This document shows, one piece after another, positions 48,410-57,591 of a stretch of DNA of 64,000 nt. The notes under the pieces were generated by a model. The model saw only the letters and a program-made list of their open reading frames with translations, was not told where the DNA came from and searched no databases. The stretch is from Sphingomonas sp. AX6 (GTDB lineage: Bacteria > Pseudomonadota > Alphaproteobacteria > Sphingomonadales > Sphingomonadaceae). The position numbers and the translations under genes were made by a program. Within the stretch, counting starts at the first letter, position 1. Each line of letters opens with the position of its first letter. The stretch covers positions 135,468 through 199,467 of the forward strand of contig NZ_LR733979.1 of assembly GCF_902506605.1 (NCBI RefSeq), given 5' to 3'.

Positions 48410-50815
48410 CTATTCAGTCGCGCGCAACTGGACGGTGCCGGTCTTCAATCCATCTGCCGTGGCTTGAATCGTGAAGTTTCCCGAACCAGAGCCCCGCACC
48501 AGCGCCGCTGCAACGCCATCGTTCGCAGCGCGGCTGTGCGAGGGGAATGGCGTGTGGTCGGTCGACGATGCATTGTCGGTCGCGATCAATTGCCCTGCAC
48601 CCTTTACCGCAAACCTAAGGCGGTGCGATGCGCGCGGCACCGTGACGCCATTGGCATCAACCACGCGTGCGCGGACATAGGTCATGTCGTCGAACGTCGA
48701 TCCAACCTCAGGCTTGTCCGGGGCCAGTTCGATTCGCGCCGCGCGGCCCGCGGTGCGCAGGGAGTCGGACAGATTGTTTGCGCCTGCGTCTCTACACACC
48801 GCGCGGACTTCGCCGGGGGCATAGGCCACGGACCAGCGGCGGGGGGCGGCATCCTTGTCGAGCGGCAACGAGCCGAGCGACCGCCCGTTCAGCATCGCCT
48901 CCACCTGCTGGCAATTGCTGTAAACCTCGATGATCTGCGGGCCGGGTGATCGCGCCTCAGGCGTCCAGTCGTCGAACAGCGCGATCTTTGGCTGGGGTGT
49001 GGCGACCGCGATCATCGTCGGCAGCACCGGCTGGTTCGGGCCGCCCGCGCCGTCGGTGGCCGGTCCTGCGGCACCGGGATCGGCGTTGCGTACGACATGG
49101 ATCACCGGACGATCGGACCACCAGCTTTCGCGTTCCATGCCCCTGATCTTCTGGCGACCGGTGCGGTCGAGCAGCCCCGAGGGGTTCTGGATGTTGGGCC
49201 AGCCCGACCGGTTCGCCTCGCCCAGATAATCGATGCCGGTCCACAGGAACATGCCCGCAAAGGGAGCGAAATCGCGTACCGGTAGCCAGTTGCTGCGGTT
49301 ATGCCCGTTCTCGGTGCCGATGATGCTACGTTTCGGATTCTGCTTGTGCGCCGCGATCAGTTCGTTCTCGCGGTAATTCTGGCCGACCACGTCGAGCATG
49401 TCGGCCAGGCCGTTCTCGTAATCCTTGGTCACATTGGGGCGGAACAGCGCCAGTGTCATCGGCCGCGAAGGATCGGCGGCATGGCCGATGTCGAGGATGC
49501 TCTGGAGCGCTGTCTTTGCCTGTACCGGATAGGCGGTGTCGTGGATTTCGTTGCCCGCGCTCCAGAGGACGATGCTGGGATGGTTGCGGTCGCGCCGGAT
49601 CATGTCGAGCGCGTCGCGCTTGTGCCAGTCGCTGAAGAACAGGTGATAGTCCTCGGGCGTCTTGGCAACGTTCCATTGGTCGAACAGTTCGTTCATCACG
49701 ATCAGCCCGAGTTCGTCGGTCAGGTCGAGGAATTCCGGGCTCGGCACGTTATGCGCCGTGCGGATCGCGTTGACCCCCTGGGCTTTCAACGCACCCAGCC
49801 GCTGCCGCCAGACGTCGAGCGGCACCGCCGCGCCGACCGCGCCGCCATCATGGTGCAGCGCGACACCCTTCAGCTTGAAGTTCCTGCCGTTCAGCCAGAA
49901 GCCGGTGGCGGGTTCGAACTTCGCCTCGCGGATGCCGAAGCGGACGGCCTGGTCGTCGAGGACGCTGCCGTCGGCGGCGCGTACGCGAATGGCGGCGGTG
50001 TAGAGCGCGGGATCGTCAACGTCCCAACGGCGCGGATTGGCGACGCGAACTTCGCGCGCGACGATCGCGGTTCGCCCGGCGGCGACATTGGTGAGCGCCG
50101 AGGTCGTCCGCCCCGCTTCGAGCCCGTCGGGGCCGGTCAGGACGACCTCGACCGTCGCGCCGCGCGCGGCGTCGCTCGCATTGTGGATTTCGGTCGAGAT
50201 TGCCACCGTCGCGCTGTTCTTGGCGATCGTCGGCGTGTGGACGAAGGCACCGCCCTGAGGAATATGCACGTCGCTGGTTTCGATCATGCGAACATGACGA
50301 TAGATGCCCGAACCGTTGTACCAGCGCGAGGAGGGCGCAGCCGAGGTGTCGGCGCGCACGGCGATCACATTCTTGCCATCGGCGCGCAAATGACGGGTGA
50401 TGTCGTAGCGCAGGCTGACATAGCCCATCGGCCGGAAACCGACATGGTGCCCGTTCACCCACACGCCGCTGCGCTCCATGATCCCGTCGAACTCGACGAA
50501 ATAGCGGCGACCGGGCTGAGGCTTGATGTCCAGCGTCCGGCGATACCAAGCGATGCCGGTGGGCAGGAAGCCGTTTTCACCTGCCGCTTTGGCATTGCGG
50601 TCGAACGGACCGGCGATCGCCCAGTCATGCGGGACCGACACGGTTTCCCATGCGCTGATATCGGCATCCGCCGTTTCTGCCCCTGCCGGATCGGCCTGAA
50701 TGAAGCGCCAGTCGTCAGCAAGCGGAGTGGTGACGCGCTGGGCGAGGGCGGCAGCCGGTGGCAACAGCAGCGCAACGCCAAGCGCCAATCCCAAAGCGCG
50801 TGTTCGCTTGCTCAT
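48410..50815 (-). CDS. secreted glycoside hydrolase family 2 protein (beta-galactosidase type)
   Basis: An 801-residue GH2 enzyme with signal peptide (MSKRTRALGLALGVALLLPP...ALAQ). Domains run as jelly-roll (SVPHDWAIAGPFDR, WYRRTLDI, FDGIMERSGVWVNG), Ig-like, TIM barrel and C-terminal Ig-like modules. In the barrel, the acid/base is the Glu of WSAGNEIHD near residue 421 and the likely nucleophile the Glu of IIGTENGHN near 500. It should release beta-linked galactose or glucuronate from oligosaccharides in the periplasm. ATG 50815 follows GGAG. It stands alone between tRNA-Leu and a PLD-family gene; no TGACACCGGT site was seen upstream. Confidence 0.85.
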   Translation of the reverse strand: MSKRTRALGLALGVALLLPPAAALAQRVTTPLADDWRFIQADPAGAETADADISAWETVSVPHDWAIAGPFDRNAKAAGENGFLPTGIAWYRRTLDIKPQPGRRYFVEFDGIMERSGVWVNGHHVGFRPMGYVSLRYDITRHLRADGKNVIAVRADTSAAPSSRWYNGSGIYRHVRMIETSDVHIPQGGAFVHTPTIAKNSATVAISTEIHNASDAARGATVEVVLTGPDGLEAGRTTSALTNVAAGRTAIVAREVRVANPRRWDVDDPALYTAAIRVRAADGSVLDDQAVRFGIREAKFEPATGFWLNGRNFKLKGVALHHDGGAVGAAVPLDVWRQRLGALKAQGVNAIRTAHNVPSPEFLDLTDELGLIVMNELFDQWNVAKTPEDYHLFFSDWHKRDALDMIRRDRNHPSIVLWSAGNEIHDTAYPVQAKTALQSILDIGHAADPSRPMTLALFRPNVTKDYENGLADMLDVVGQNYRENELIAAHKQNPKRSIIGTENGHNRSNWLPVRDFAPFAGMFLWTGIDYLGEANRSGWPNIQNPSGLLDRTGRQKIRGMERESWWSDRPVIHVVRNADPGAAGPATDGAGGPNQPVLPTMIAVATPQPKIALFDDWTPEARSPGPQIIEVYSNCQQVEAMLNGRSLGSLPLDKDAAPRRWSVAYAPGEVRAVCRDAGANNLSDSLRTAGRAARIELAPDKPEVGSTFDDMTYVRARVVDANGVTVPRASHRLRFAVKGAGQLIATDNASSTDHTPFPSHSRAANDGVAAALVRGSGSGNFTIQATADGLKTGTVQLRATE

Positions 50816-50949
50816 CCGCTCCACCCCTTTTGTCAGTCTTCGAAAACCGATCTTGGGCTGAGGCTATCAAAGTGGAAACGACAGTGATAGAGGTAATGTG
50901 GAACATGATCCCATATAATGGTAGCCACCATGGATATTAGAGTCGGGCT

Positions 50950-52110
50950 CTATTTGTCCTTCGGCCCGAAATTCAGCCGCCGCGACACGTTATAATCGAG
51001 CACCGTCATCACGAAGAACGCGCCGAACCGGGCAATGCGTTTCCACCAACTGCTGCGCGCGCGGTGCAACTCCCTGGTGATCCGTTCCGAATCGGCGATT
51101 TCGCCATCGACATAGGCGCGGACATGATCCGCGAACGCCTTATCCTCGATCCTCAGCATGACTTCCATGTTGATGAAAAAGCTGCGGATATCGAAATTGG
51201 CCGATCCGATATGCACGACGTCATCGATGACGATCAGTTTGGTATGGAATTTGGTCAGGCGATATTCGTAGATCTCGACCTGTTTGCGTAGCAGTCCGCG
51301 ATAGGTGAAGCGGGAGGCCCAGATCGCCATCTGGTGATCGGTTTTGCCCGGCAGCACCAGCCGCACGCGCCCGCGTCGCCCCGCACGGCCGAGTCTTCGC
51401 AGGAAACTGACCCCCGGCGCGAAATAGCCCGCGAGAATGTCGATCCGCTTGCCACGCTTCAAATCGTGCCGGATCGCGCGCGCGAAGGGCGACAGCCGCC
51501 TTGTCGGTCCGCCATGCAGCCAGCGGACGGTGCCTTCGGGTTCGGACCAGGCGCGAAGCAGCCGCGTCAGCCCTCGAATCGGTGCCTTCGGAAAATGCGT
51601 CCAGACATTGAGCGCGTCGAAATAGCCCGCCAGCCGCCGCGCCGCACGCCCCTCGACCAGCAGCCCCAAGTCGCGCCATGCGCCGCTCGCGACGGTGCCG
51701 AAATAGGCATCCTCGATATTGAAGCCGCCGATGATGCAGCGCGTCTCGTCGGCGATCGCCATCTTTTGATGGTTGCGCAGCAGATATTTGCGCCCCAGTC
51801 GCGGGATGAAGCGGCACAGATCGGCACCAGCTGCTTCCAGCGGAGTAAAGAAATCATCGTCTGCCGCCGATGCGCCCAGCCCGTCGACGATCAGCGATAC
51901 GCGGACCCCGCGTGTAGCCGCTGCGGCGAGCGCATCGCGCACCCGCGTGCCCGCGGCGTCATCGACGTAGATATAGAAGAGTACGCGCAGCGTTTCTTGC
52001 GCGCGGTCGATCAGATCGATCAGCGCCTCCATCCGCCGGGCGCCGGTATCGAGCAGCGTGAAGCGGTTGCCGTCGACGTGAAAGCTGGGTTGCGGGGGGC
52101 GATCGTCCAT
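50950..52110 (-). CDS. phospholipase D-like phosphatidyltransferase, cardiolipin synthase type
   Basis: A protein of about 386 residues with two HKD motifs: [20 protein letters not shown] near residue 113 and [21 protein letters not shown] near 287. This pairing is that of bacterial cardiolipin synthases, which join two phosphatidyl units at the inner membrane. The usual N-terminal membrane helices of ClsA are missing, making it closer to ClsB/ClsC or to a general PLD enzyme. The ATG at 52110 is chosen; GGAGG is only 2 bp before it, and an ATG at 52143 is possible. Confidence 0.82.
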   Translation of the reverse strand: MDDRPPQPSFHVDGNRFTLLDTGARRMEALIDLIDRAQETLRVLFYIYVDDAAGTRVRDALAAAATRGVRVSLIVDGLGASAADDDFFTPLEAAGADLCRFIPRLGRKYLLRNHQKMAIADETRCIIGGFNIEDAYFGTVASGAWRDLGLLVEGRAARRLAGYFDALNVWTHFPKAPIRGLTRLLRAWSEPEGTVRWLHGGPTRRLSPFARAIRHDLKRGKRIDILAGYFAPGVSFLRRLGRAGRRGRVRLVLPGKTDHQMAIWASRFTYRGLLRKQVEIYEYRLTKFHTKLIVIDDVVHIGSANFDIRSFFINMEVMLRIEDKAFADHVRAYVDGEIADSERITRELHRARSSWWKRIARFGAFFVMTVLDYNVSRRLNFGPKDK

Positions 52111-52244
52111 CACCTCCGGCTCATGGCGGGCAACGCCTGGCATCGCAAGCGCCGCCCCCGCACGATTTCTTGACAATCGGCCCGCCTGCCCCTAGTTCGC
52201 CAGCCTTTCCGACACCTGTCAGAAGTTTTGCGAAGGAAGCGTTC

Positions 52245-52589
52245 ATGGCGCGCGTCACCGTCGAAGATTGCGTCGACAAGATCCCCAACCGGTTCGACCT
52301 GGTACTGCTCGCGGCCCAGCGCGCCCGCCAGATTTCGGGCGGTGCCGAACTGACGCTTGACCGCGACCGCGACAAGAATCCGGTCGTCGCGCTGCGCGAA
52401 ATCGCCGAGCAGACGGTGCGCCCGAACCATCTGGAAGAATCGCTCGTCGGTTCGCTCCAGAAGGTCCAGATCGACGACGAAGAAGCACCCGACGAAATCG
52501 GTTCGCTGTCGGCATCGGCAGAGGCGCTGCGCCTCACCGCCGCCGCGCCGCCGCGCAACACCAATGTCGGTGGCGATTACGAAGGCTGA
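52245..52589 (+). CDS. rpoZ: RNA polymerase omega subunit
   Basis: A 114-residue omega subunit: [32 protein letters not shown], then [16 protein letters not shown]. It supports assembly of beta-prime into RNA polymerase. The ATG at 52245 follows GAAGGAAG. A strong terminator lies 25 bp downstream. The usual alphaproteobacterial neighbour spoT/relA is absent here. Confidence 0.96.
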   Translation: MARVTVEDCVDKIPNRFDLVLLAAQRARQISGGAELTLDRDRDKNPVVALREIAEQTVRPNHLEESLVGSLQKVQIDDEEAPDEIGSLSASAEALRLTAAAPPRNTNVGGDYEG

Positions 52590-52613
52590 GGCTTTCGTCG
52601 GTTGCCAGGATTA

Positions 52614-52653
52614 GAAAAGGCCGCTCCGGAATGTCCGGGGCGGCCTTTTTCTT
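52614..52653 (+). terminator. intrinsic terminator after rpoZ
   Basis: AAAAGGCCGCTCCGGA pairs with TCCGGGGCGGCCTTTTT (one bulge) around a 3-base loop, ending in five Ts and a CTTT. This is a textbook rho-independent terminator. Confidence 0.9.
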
Positions 52654-52683
52654 TGGCTTGCGGGTGTGACCAACTCACTTCGG

Positions 52684-52787
52684 CACCCCGGACCTGTTCC
52701 GGGGGCCACTGGGCGGCACGCGTGCGCTCGGTTTACGGAACGATGCGCAAACGGCTTGGTGGACCCCGGAACAAGTCCAGGGTGACG
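52684..52787. repeat. pair of facing REP-like palindromes
   Basis: The left copy CACCCCGGACCTGTTCCGGG... (52684-52709) faces the right copy GGTGGACCCCGGAACAAGTC... (52758-52787). It lies between convergent rpoZ and rlmE. The 'acttgttcc' spacer variant is shared with 63147-63253, whereas 2961-3068 has the 'aagtgcc' variant. Confidence 0.75.
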
Positions 52788-52798
52788 AAGGAGGCGTC

Positions 52799-53476
52799 TT
52801 AGCCCTCTTCTCCCACGTCAACCCGACCCTTGAACCCTTGCGCGATTACATACCATTCGGACGAACCCTTGCGGCTCGCAGGGGGCTTGGCGTGTTTGAC
52901 CGCAGTGAAGTTGCGTTTGAGTTCGGCAACCAGGTCATGGTCGGCACCGCCTGCCAGTACTTTCGCCACATAAGCCCCGCCGGGGCGCAGGATTTCGCAC
53001 GCGAACACCATTCCTGCCTCGACCAGCGCCATCGTGCGCAGATGGTCGGTCTGGGCGTGGCCGACGGTGTTCGCGGCCATATCCGACAGCACGATGTCGG
53101 CGTCGCCGCCCAGCGCTTCGGTCAGCACGCGCGGCGCGTCGTCCGATAGGAAATCCATTTGCAGGATCGTCACATCCTCGATCGGATCGACGGGCAGCAG
53201 GTCGATACCGACGATCGTCGCGCCCTTCGTCTTTTTCTGCACGACCTGGGTCCAGCCGCCCGGGGCGATCCCCAGATCGACGACGCGTTTGACCCCGCGC
53301 AACAGGTTGAACCGCTCGTCGAGTTCGAGCAGCTTGTAGGCTGCGCGGCTGCGATAGCCTTCGGCCTTGGCCTTTTTGACATAGGGATCGTTGAGCTGGC
53401 GCTCCAGCCAGCGGGTCGATTGCGCGGTGCGGCCCTTGGCCGTCTTGACGCGGGTATGTCCGGTGCTGCGGGTCAT
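52799..53476 (-). CDS. rlmE: 23S rRNA (uridine-2552-2'-O)-methyltransferase
   Basis: A 225-residue FtsJ/RlmE protein: RSRAAYKLLELDERFNLL, the SAM site VVDLGIAPGGWTQVV, DIVLSDMAANTVGHAQTDHLR and GGAYVAKVLAGGADHDLV, holding the K-D-K pattern. It methylates U2552 of 23S rRNA late in ribosome assembly. The frame is open far upstream, but the ATG at 53476 fits the family and overlaps the preceding phosphatase gene by 4 bp. Confidence 0.94.
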   Translation of the reverse strand: MTRSTGHTRVKTAKGRTAQSTRWLERQLNDPYVKKAKAEGYRSRAAYKLLELDERFNLLRGVKRVVDLGIAPGGWTQVVQKKTKGATIVGIDLLPVDPIEDVTILQMDFLSDDAPRVLTEALGGDADIVLSDMAANTVGHAQTDHLRTMALVEAGMVFACEILRPGGAYVAKVLAGGADHDLVAELKRNFTAVKHAKPPASRKGSSEWYVIAQGFKGRVDVGEEG

Positions 53477-54534
53477 GCGACGCGTCCATTCATCAGGCGG
53501 CGAAGGATGCCTTCGCGAATGCCGCGATCGGCAATGCCGATGCGTTCGGCGGGCCATAAATCGAGAATCGATTCCAAAATCGCGCATCCCGCCACCACCA
53601 GGTCGGCGCGCTCGCGGCCGATGCACGGCACTGTCCCTCGTTCCTCCAGGCTCATCCGCGACAGCCGTTCGCTGACTCCGCGCATCGCCGCCGACGGCAC
53701 GATCAGACCGTCGATCGCCGATCGGTCGTAACTGGTGAGCTCTAAGTGGACGCTCGCCAGCGTCGTCACCGTACCGCTGGTGCCGAGCAGGCGGTGGCCG
53801 TCGCCGTTCGCGGGGATTTTCTCGGCGAAGGGCGCAAACGCTTCGGTCACGACACGCCGCATCCGCGCATAGGCCTCGGCGCGCGCCGCGGCGCTTTCGC
53901 CGCCGCCATGCGCTTCGGTCAGCGAGACGACGCCCCAGGGTGCCGAATGCCAGGCGCGGACCCGCGGCACGGGTTCGCTGGCGTCGAGCAGCACCAGTTC
54001 GGTCGATCCGCCGCCGATGTCGAACACCAAAGCCGGGCCGTCGCCGGGCTCGAGCAGTGCATGGCAGCCCAGCACCGCCAGCCGCGCCTCTTCCTCGGCG
54101 GTGATGATGTCGAGCAGGATGCCGGTTTCGGCATGGACGCGTTCGATGAATGCAGCACCGTTCGACGCGCGCCTGCACGCCTCGGTCGCGACCGAGCGCG
54201 CCAGCGTGACGTTGCGGCGCTTCAATTTCTCGGCGCAGATCTTGAGCGCGGCGATGGTGCGTTCGATCGCCGCGTCGCTCAGTTGCCCGGATGCGGCCAG
54301 CCCTTCGCCCAACCGCACGATCCGCGAAAAGGCATCGACGACCGCAAAGCCGTCCTTGCCCTGTGGACGCGCGATCAGCAGGCGGCAATTGTTGGTACCC
54401 AGGTCGAGCGCGGCATAATGGCGCGCCGATGGCCAGCGGGGGCGAGGCGCGCCCGGATTCGCCGCGCGCGCGGTGGTCGTCTCACGGGTCCGTGGCCCCG
54501 ATTGGGACGACAGATTGGCGGGATGGTCCCCCAT
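53473..54534 (-). CDS. Ppx/GppA family phosphatase
   Basis: A 353-residue ASKHA-fold protein: YAALDLGTNNCRLLIARP, FSRIVRLGEGLAASGQLS, VATEACRRASNG and LVFDIGGGSTELVLL. The family hydrolyses polyphosphate or the guanosine pentaphosphate alarmone. The shorter length (about 350 rather than 500) is common in alphaproteobacteria and leaves the substrate open. A Pro/Arg-rich N-terminal tail of about 35 residues precedes the domain. Coupled to rlmE by a 4-bp overlap. Confidence 0.88.
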   Translation of the reverse strand: MGDHPANLSSQSGPRTRETTTARAANPGAPRPRWPSARHYAALDLGTNNCRLLIARPQGKDGFAVVDAFSRIVRLGEGLAASGQLSDAAIERTIAALKICAEKLKRRNVTLARSVATEACRRASNGAAFIERVHAETGILLDIITAEEEARLAVLGCHALLEPGDGPALVFDIGGGSTELVLLDASEPVPRVRAWHSAPWGVVSLTEAHGGGESAAARAEAYARMRRVVTEAFAPFAEKIPANGDGHRLLGTSGTVTTLASVHLELTSYDRSAIDGLIVPSAAMRGVSERLSRMSLEERGTVPCIGRERADLVVAGCAILESILDLWPAERIGIADRGIREGILRRLMNGRVA

Positions 54535-54683
54535 GTCGTCACTCGCTTATATTCTATCCGTCACGGCGCAGTGCCGCTCGGTGGTTGGGGGCGACGCTAT
54601 CGCAAGCGGTTGAACGGAGCAAGCGCAGTGGCGGGCAGGGGCTTGACCCCGCGAAACGCCCGTCCTATTCGCCGCCGCCTGAT

Positions 54684-54757
54684 TGCCCCGTCGTCTAATG
54701 GTAAGACTACGGACTCTGACTCCGTCTATTGAGGTTCGAATCCTCACGGGGCATCCA
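54684..54757 (+). tRNA. tRNA-Gln (anticodon CTG)
   Basis: The acceptor stem TGCCCCG (54684-54690) pairs with CGGGGCA (54747-54753), then T and an encoded CCA. The anticodon arm is ACGGA-CTCTGAC-TCCGT, giving CTG, which reads CAG. The T arm is GAGGTTCGAATCCTC. Confidence 0.95.
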
Positions 54758-55005
54758 GACTTTTCCTGACATCGATACGCATCATTTCGTCTTGCGAGGC
54801 GAGCGCGGCTTGTGACGTTTGCGTGACAACGCGGTTTCACGGGCATGACAATTCAACGTCAGAACAAAGACAATAAAATTCCACAAATCACGCCATTTGC
54901 ATAACTTAATGTCACACGACTCTCACAATCGAACCCTAGAGGCGCTGTTGGACGGGCCGCGAACAGTGAGTCGCAGCGCCCGCGACAACCAAAGGGGCCA
55001 GGTCG

Positions 55006-55170
55006 ATGAAGCGTTTTTCCACTTTTCTAATCGCAAGTTCGGCGATCGCGCTGACGGCATGTAACGGTGCGGCGGATATCGCATCGCCCGGTGAAGGCGT
55101 GATCGTGGTGCCCGCCCCGACGCCTGCCCCCACGCCTGCACCGACCCGCTGTCGCACACGCCGGGAATGA
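55006..55170 (+). pseudogene. truncated lipoprotein gene (N-terminal fragment)
   Basis: The frame starts at ATG after AAAGGGG and encodes a lipoprotein signal, [18 protein letters not shown], with lipobox LTAC (Cys19), then a Pro-Thr repeat ([12 protein letters not shown]) of the kind that links a lipoprotein anchor to a larger secreted domain. Immediately after the linker the sequence becomes the reverse strand of kduI and the frame stops at 55170. Only about 47 native residues remain, so the functional domain is lost. The AT-rich 250 bp upstream contains no gene and may hold its promoter. Confidence 0.6.
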
Positions 55171-55669
55171 CGAGCTGAAAGATCGTCCGCTCGTTGCTTT
55201 CTTCAAGACTGCCGCGCTCGAGCGCATTGGCGTCGGAGATACCGAGCTTCCTGGTCTTGAACCCCTGATGCGCTGGGCACGACGCCAGATAGAAGCGCGC
55301 GCCCTCACCTGAGAACACCACGTCCGTCGCGCCCATCGTCACGTAGAGGCAGTCCTTGTTGCCCAGCGTGAAGCTCTCGCCATCGACGGTCACCACACCC
55401 TCGACCGAGCCGACATTGACCACCGCCATCTCGCGGCGCTCCAGGAACGGATGCCCCTTGGCCGAGGCCGGTTCTTCCTGCGCGGGCAAGGCCACGTCCG
55501 CACCCGCCACCGCGACCCCGCCGATCACGAAGCGGTCGGCGTGGGTGTAGTTCAACACGCACTCGCCGTCGCGGAACAAGCCCTGGATCAGATAGCGATC
55601 CCGCAACTCCTCGTTCGACACCACCTCCATCATGTCCGGATGCGTGGCGTAGTAAGTGCGGTCGTACAT
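55148..55669 (-). pseudogene. kduI: truncated 5-dehydro-4-deoxy-D-glucuronate isomerase
   Basis: The first ~174 residues match Kdu[72 protein letters not shown] and [11 protein letters not shown]. Intact KduI is about 280 residues and continues after VCDS with the metal-binding CHTHERRME motif, which is missing; the frame instead runs into reverse-strand lipoprotein sequence and stops at 54923. Without the metal site the enzyme cannot be active. The start has GGAGAG upstream and an operator TAACCGGTGTCA at 55703-55714, showing the gene once belonged to the uronate regulon. Confidence 0.8.
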
Positions 55670-55700
55670 GCGGGCTCTCCATGGAATGCGTTTTGCTCTT

Positions 55701-55714
55701 GGTAACCGGTGTCA
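55701..55714. promoter_or_regulatory. putative LacI-type operator upstream of kduI
   Basis: GGTAACCGGTGTCA, or TGACACCGGTTACC on the other strand, 31 bp before the kduI start. It shares the TGACACCGGT core with 5691-5704, 5843-5856 and 57543-57556. Confidence 0.6.
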
Positions 55715-55808
55715 GGTGCGGGTTCAACCCTAACATCTTCGATGCAACAGATTGCAGTCGTTCGCCCGCGCAGAGACTGTTCCGACACCCCTTACGGACC
55801 CCAATCCG

Positions 55809-55833
55809 TCATGCCAGCGAAAGCTGGCATCTC
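55809..55833. repeat. short palindrome beyond the nucleotidyltransferase pseudogene
   Basis: GTCATGCCAGCGAAAGCTGG...CAT forms an ATGCCAGC-GAAA-GCTGGCAT hairpin. It is a REP-like unit related to the GCGAAAGC-loop palindromes at 29851 and 34091 and may end transcription of the upstream minus-strand genes. Confidence 0.5.
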
Positions 55834-55859
55834 AGGCCGAAGCCACCGACACCCGAAAT

Positions 55860-56446
55860 CTATGCAATCCGCGACACTATGAGGCGCGGATATCGCGCAA
55901 TCCAGCGCTTGTCGGACACGCGACGGTCGAAAATGGGCAGCTTGCCGGTCGCGAACGCCAGTGTCGGTTTAAGCCGCAACGCAAAAAGATCTTCCATGCC
56001 GAACGGCGCATTGATTTCGATCGAACCTGCTGCATCTATCCGAGCTGCCATCGCGGTCGCCGTTTCAGGCCAATATCGCATCGCGTTGGCCACAGAGGTA
56101 TAGGGCGCATCGCCGTTGCGACGATGCATCCGCGCCTGATTTTTACGGACCACTCGACATCGGGCAACGCAAACCCAAGCTGGCGTTCGATGCGCTGATC
56201 CATATCCTCGTGCTTTGCCGCAGGTCCGAACCACACGACATCGCCACTCGACGGACGAGTACCATAGCCGTGGAGATGGTCCCATACGGCATCGCGAACG
56301 AAACCCGCCCCGATCCAGCAGTCGGGAAGGTTGAGCGCCGCGACTGCCTCCAATGCGGCCCGTCTGACCTGGTCTTGGAACAGCAGCGTGCAAAGGGAGG
56401 CAATCTGGCTCAATTGCTGTCCCCGAAAGTTGCATCGCCCGCTCAC
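55860..56446 (-). pseudogene. nucleotidyltransferase family (COG3575-like) gene, frameshifted
   Basis: The N-terminal frame (GTG at 56446) reads LNLPDCWIGAGFVRDAVWDHLHGYG up to DVEWSVK near 56150, then goes out of frame. The rest continues in another frame as NQARMHRRNGDAPYTSV, WPETATAMAARID and INAPFGMEDLFALRLKP to a stop at 55860. Inserting one A in the run GTAAAAATC would restore the frame. The metal-binding GDVDVVWF-type motif is also shortened to GDVVWF. Two lesions argue for a decayed gene rather than only a sequencing slip. Its GTG overlaps the LacI stop. Confidence 0.65.
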
Positions 56447-57489
56447 CCCGGCGGGGGCGCGACAGAGGCCCGGCGGATCAGCGTCGAGACGAACAGTGCG
56501 TCCTCTCCGCCACTTTCGCCATTCTCCTCACCCCCGGCATCGCCAATCAGCTTCAGCGCCGCCGCGCGCGCCATCGTCGCGATCGGCCAGCGGACCGTGG
56601 TCAGCGGTGGCCACAGATGCGATGCGATCGAAGTGTCGTCGAAGCCGATGATCGACAGGTCGGCGGGCACGTCCAGGCCCCGCTGCCGCGCGACGTGCAG
56701 CGCGCCTGCAGCCATTTCGTCGTTCGAGGCAAAGATAGCGGTTGGGCGCGGCGACAGGTCGAGCAGGCGCTCGGCCGCGCGCATTCCCGATTCGAACGTG
56801 TAATTGCCCTGTGCGACCAGCGTCCGCTGAACGCCGATGCCCGCCGCCTCGATCGCCTCTTCATATCCCTGTTGCCGCTCGAACGCCGAACGGAATCCGT
56901 GCGGCCCCAGGATCATGCCGATCCGTTTGTGCCCCGCCTGGATCAGGTGATCGACCGCACCGCGCACCGCTTCGCGATCGTTCGACGCGACCATATGCTG
57001 CGCATCGTCGAACGGCGCCGATCCCATCCGCACGAAGCGACAGCCGATCTCCGCGCACAGTTCCGCCAGCGCATCATTTTCCGATATCGGCGGGAGCAGC
57101 ATCACGCCGTAAGGACGCTGGCGTTCGAGGAACAGCCGGATGTCCGTCGCCATGCTGGGCGATCCGCGATCGACCGGGTGAACGATCAGTTCGAACTCGG
57201 TGTCGCGCAGCACTTCGAGCAGCCCCTGCTGCACGCCCAGCACCATGTGCGGATTGGGATTGTCGTGGATCAGTCCGATCAGGAAATTGCGCCTGAGCGC
57301 CAGTGCGCGTGCCTGCGGATTGGGGACATAGCCAAGCTCGGCAATCACTTCCTCGACGCGCTTGCGGGTGTCGCCGTTCAGGAGCGGCGACTGGTTGATG
57401 ACGCGGCTGACGGTTTTCTTCGAGACGCCCGCGATCCGCGCGACGTCGTTGATCGTGGGCTGGGCGGTTTTCTTCACATCCAACGGCAT
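56443..57489 (-). CDS. LacI family transcriptional repressor, probable uronate regulator
   Basis: A 348-residue LacI/GalR protein. The helix-turn-helix is at residues ~12-35 (TINDVARIAGVSKKTVSRVINQS), with the hinge NPQARALALRR, and a periplasmic-binding-protein-like core including GLIHDNPNPHMVLGVQQGLLE and PTAIFASNDEMAAGALHVA. It probably binds a uronate or KDG-type ligand and represses TGACACCGGT sites, one of which lies 54 bp upstream of its own start. ATG 57489 is chosen; a GTG at 57507 is possible. It is divergent from the hydratase-ExuT genes. Confidence 0.85.
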   Translation of the reverse strand: MPLDVKKTAQPTINDVARIAGVSKKTVSRVINQSPLLNGDTRKRVEEVIAELGYVPNPQARALALRRNFLIGLIHDNPNPHMVLGVQQGLLEVLRDTEFELIVHPVDRGSPSMATDIRLFLERQRPYGVMLLPPISENDALAELCAEIGCRFVRMGSAPFDDAQHMVASNDREAVRGAVDHLIQAGHKRIGMILGPHGFRSAFERQQGYEEAIEAAGIGVQRTLVAQGNYTFESGMRAAERLLDLSPRPTAIFASNDEMAAGALHVARQRGLDVPADLSIIGFDDTSIASHLWPPLTTVRWPIATMARAAALKLIGDAGGEENGESGGEDALFVSTLIRRASVAPPPG

Positions 57490-57542
57490 AGCGCGCCGAT
57501 CGGCCACCGCCAATCCATGACGATGCGATAGCCCCTTGCCAA

Positions 57543-57556
57543 TGACACCGGTTTCC
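57543..57556. promoter_or_regulatory. putative LacI-type operator between lacI and the hydratase gene
   Basis: TGACACCGGTTTCC in the 102-bp gap between divergent genes, 54 bp from the repressor start and 35 bp from the hydratase start. It could give autoregulation and control of the hydratase-transporter operon from one site. Confidence 0.6.
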
Positions 57557-57591
57557 GTATTAATCCCGCGAAAGTATCGAAGAGGGGATGC

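Noticed and set aside
54923..55147. C-terminal ~75 residues of the kduI frame
   Set aside because: They are the reverse strand of the lipoprotein fragment and upstream DNA, read only because the deletion joined frames.
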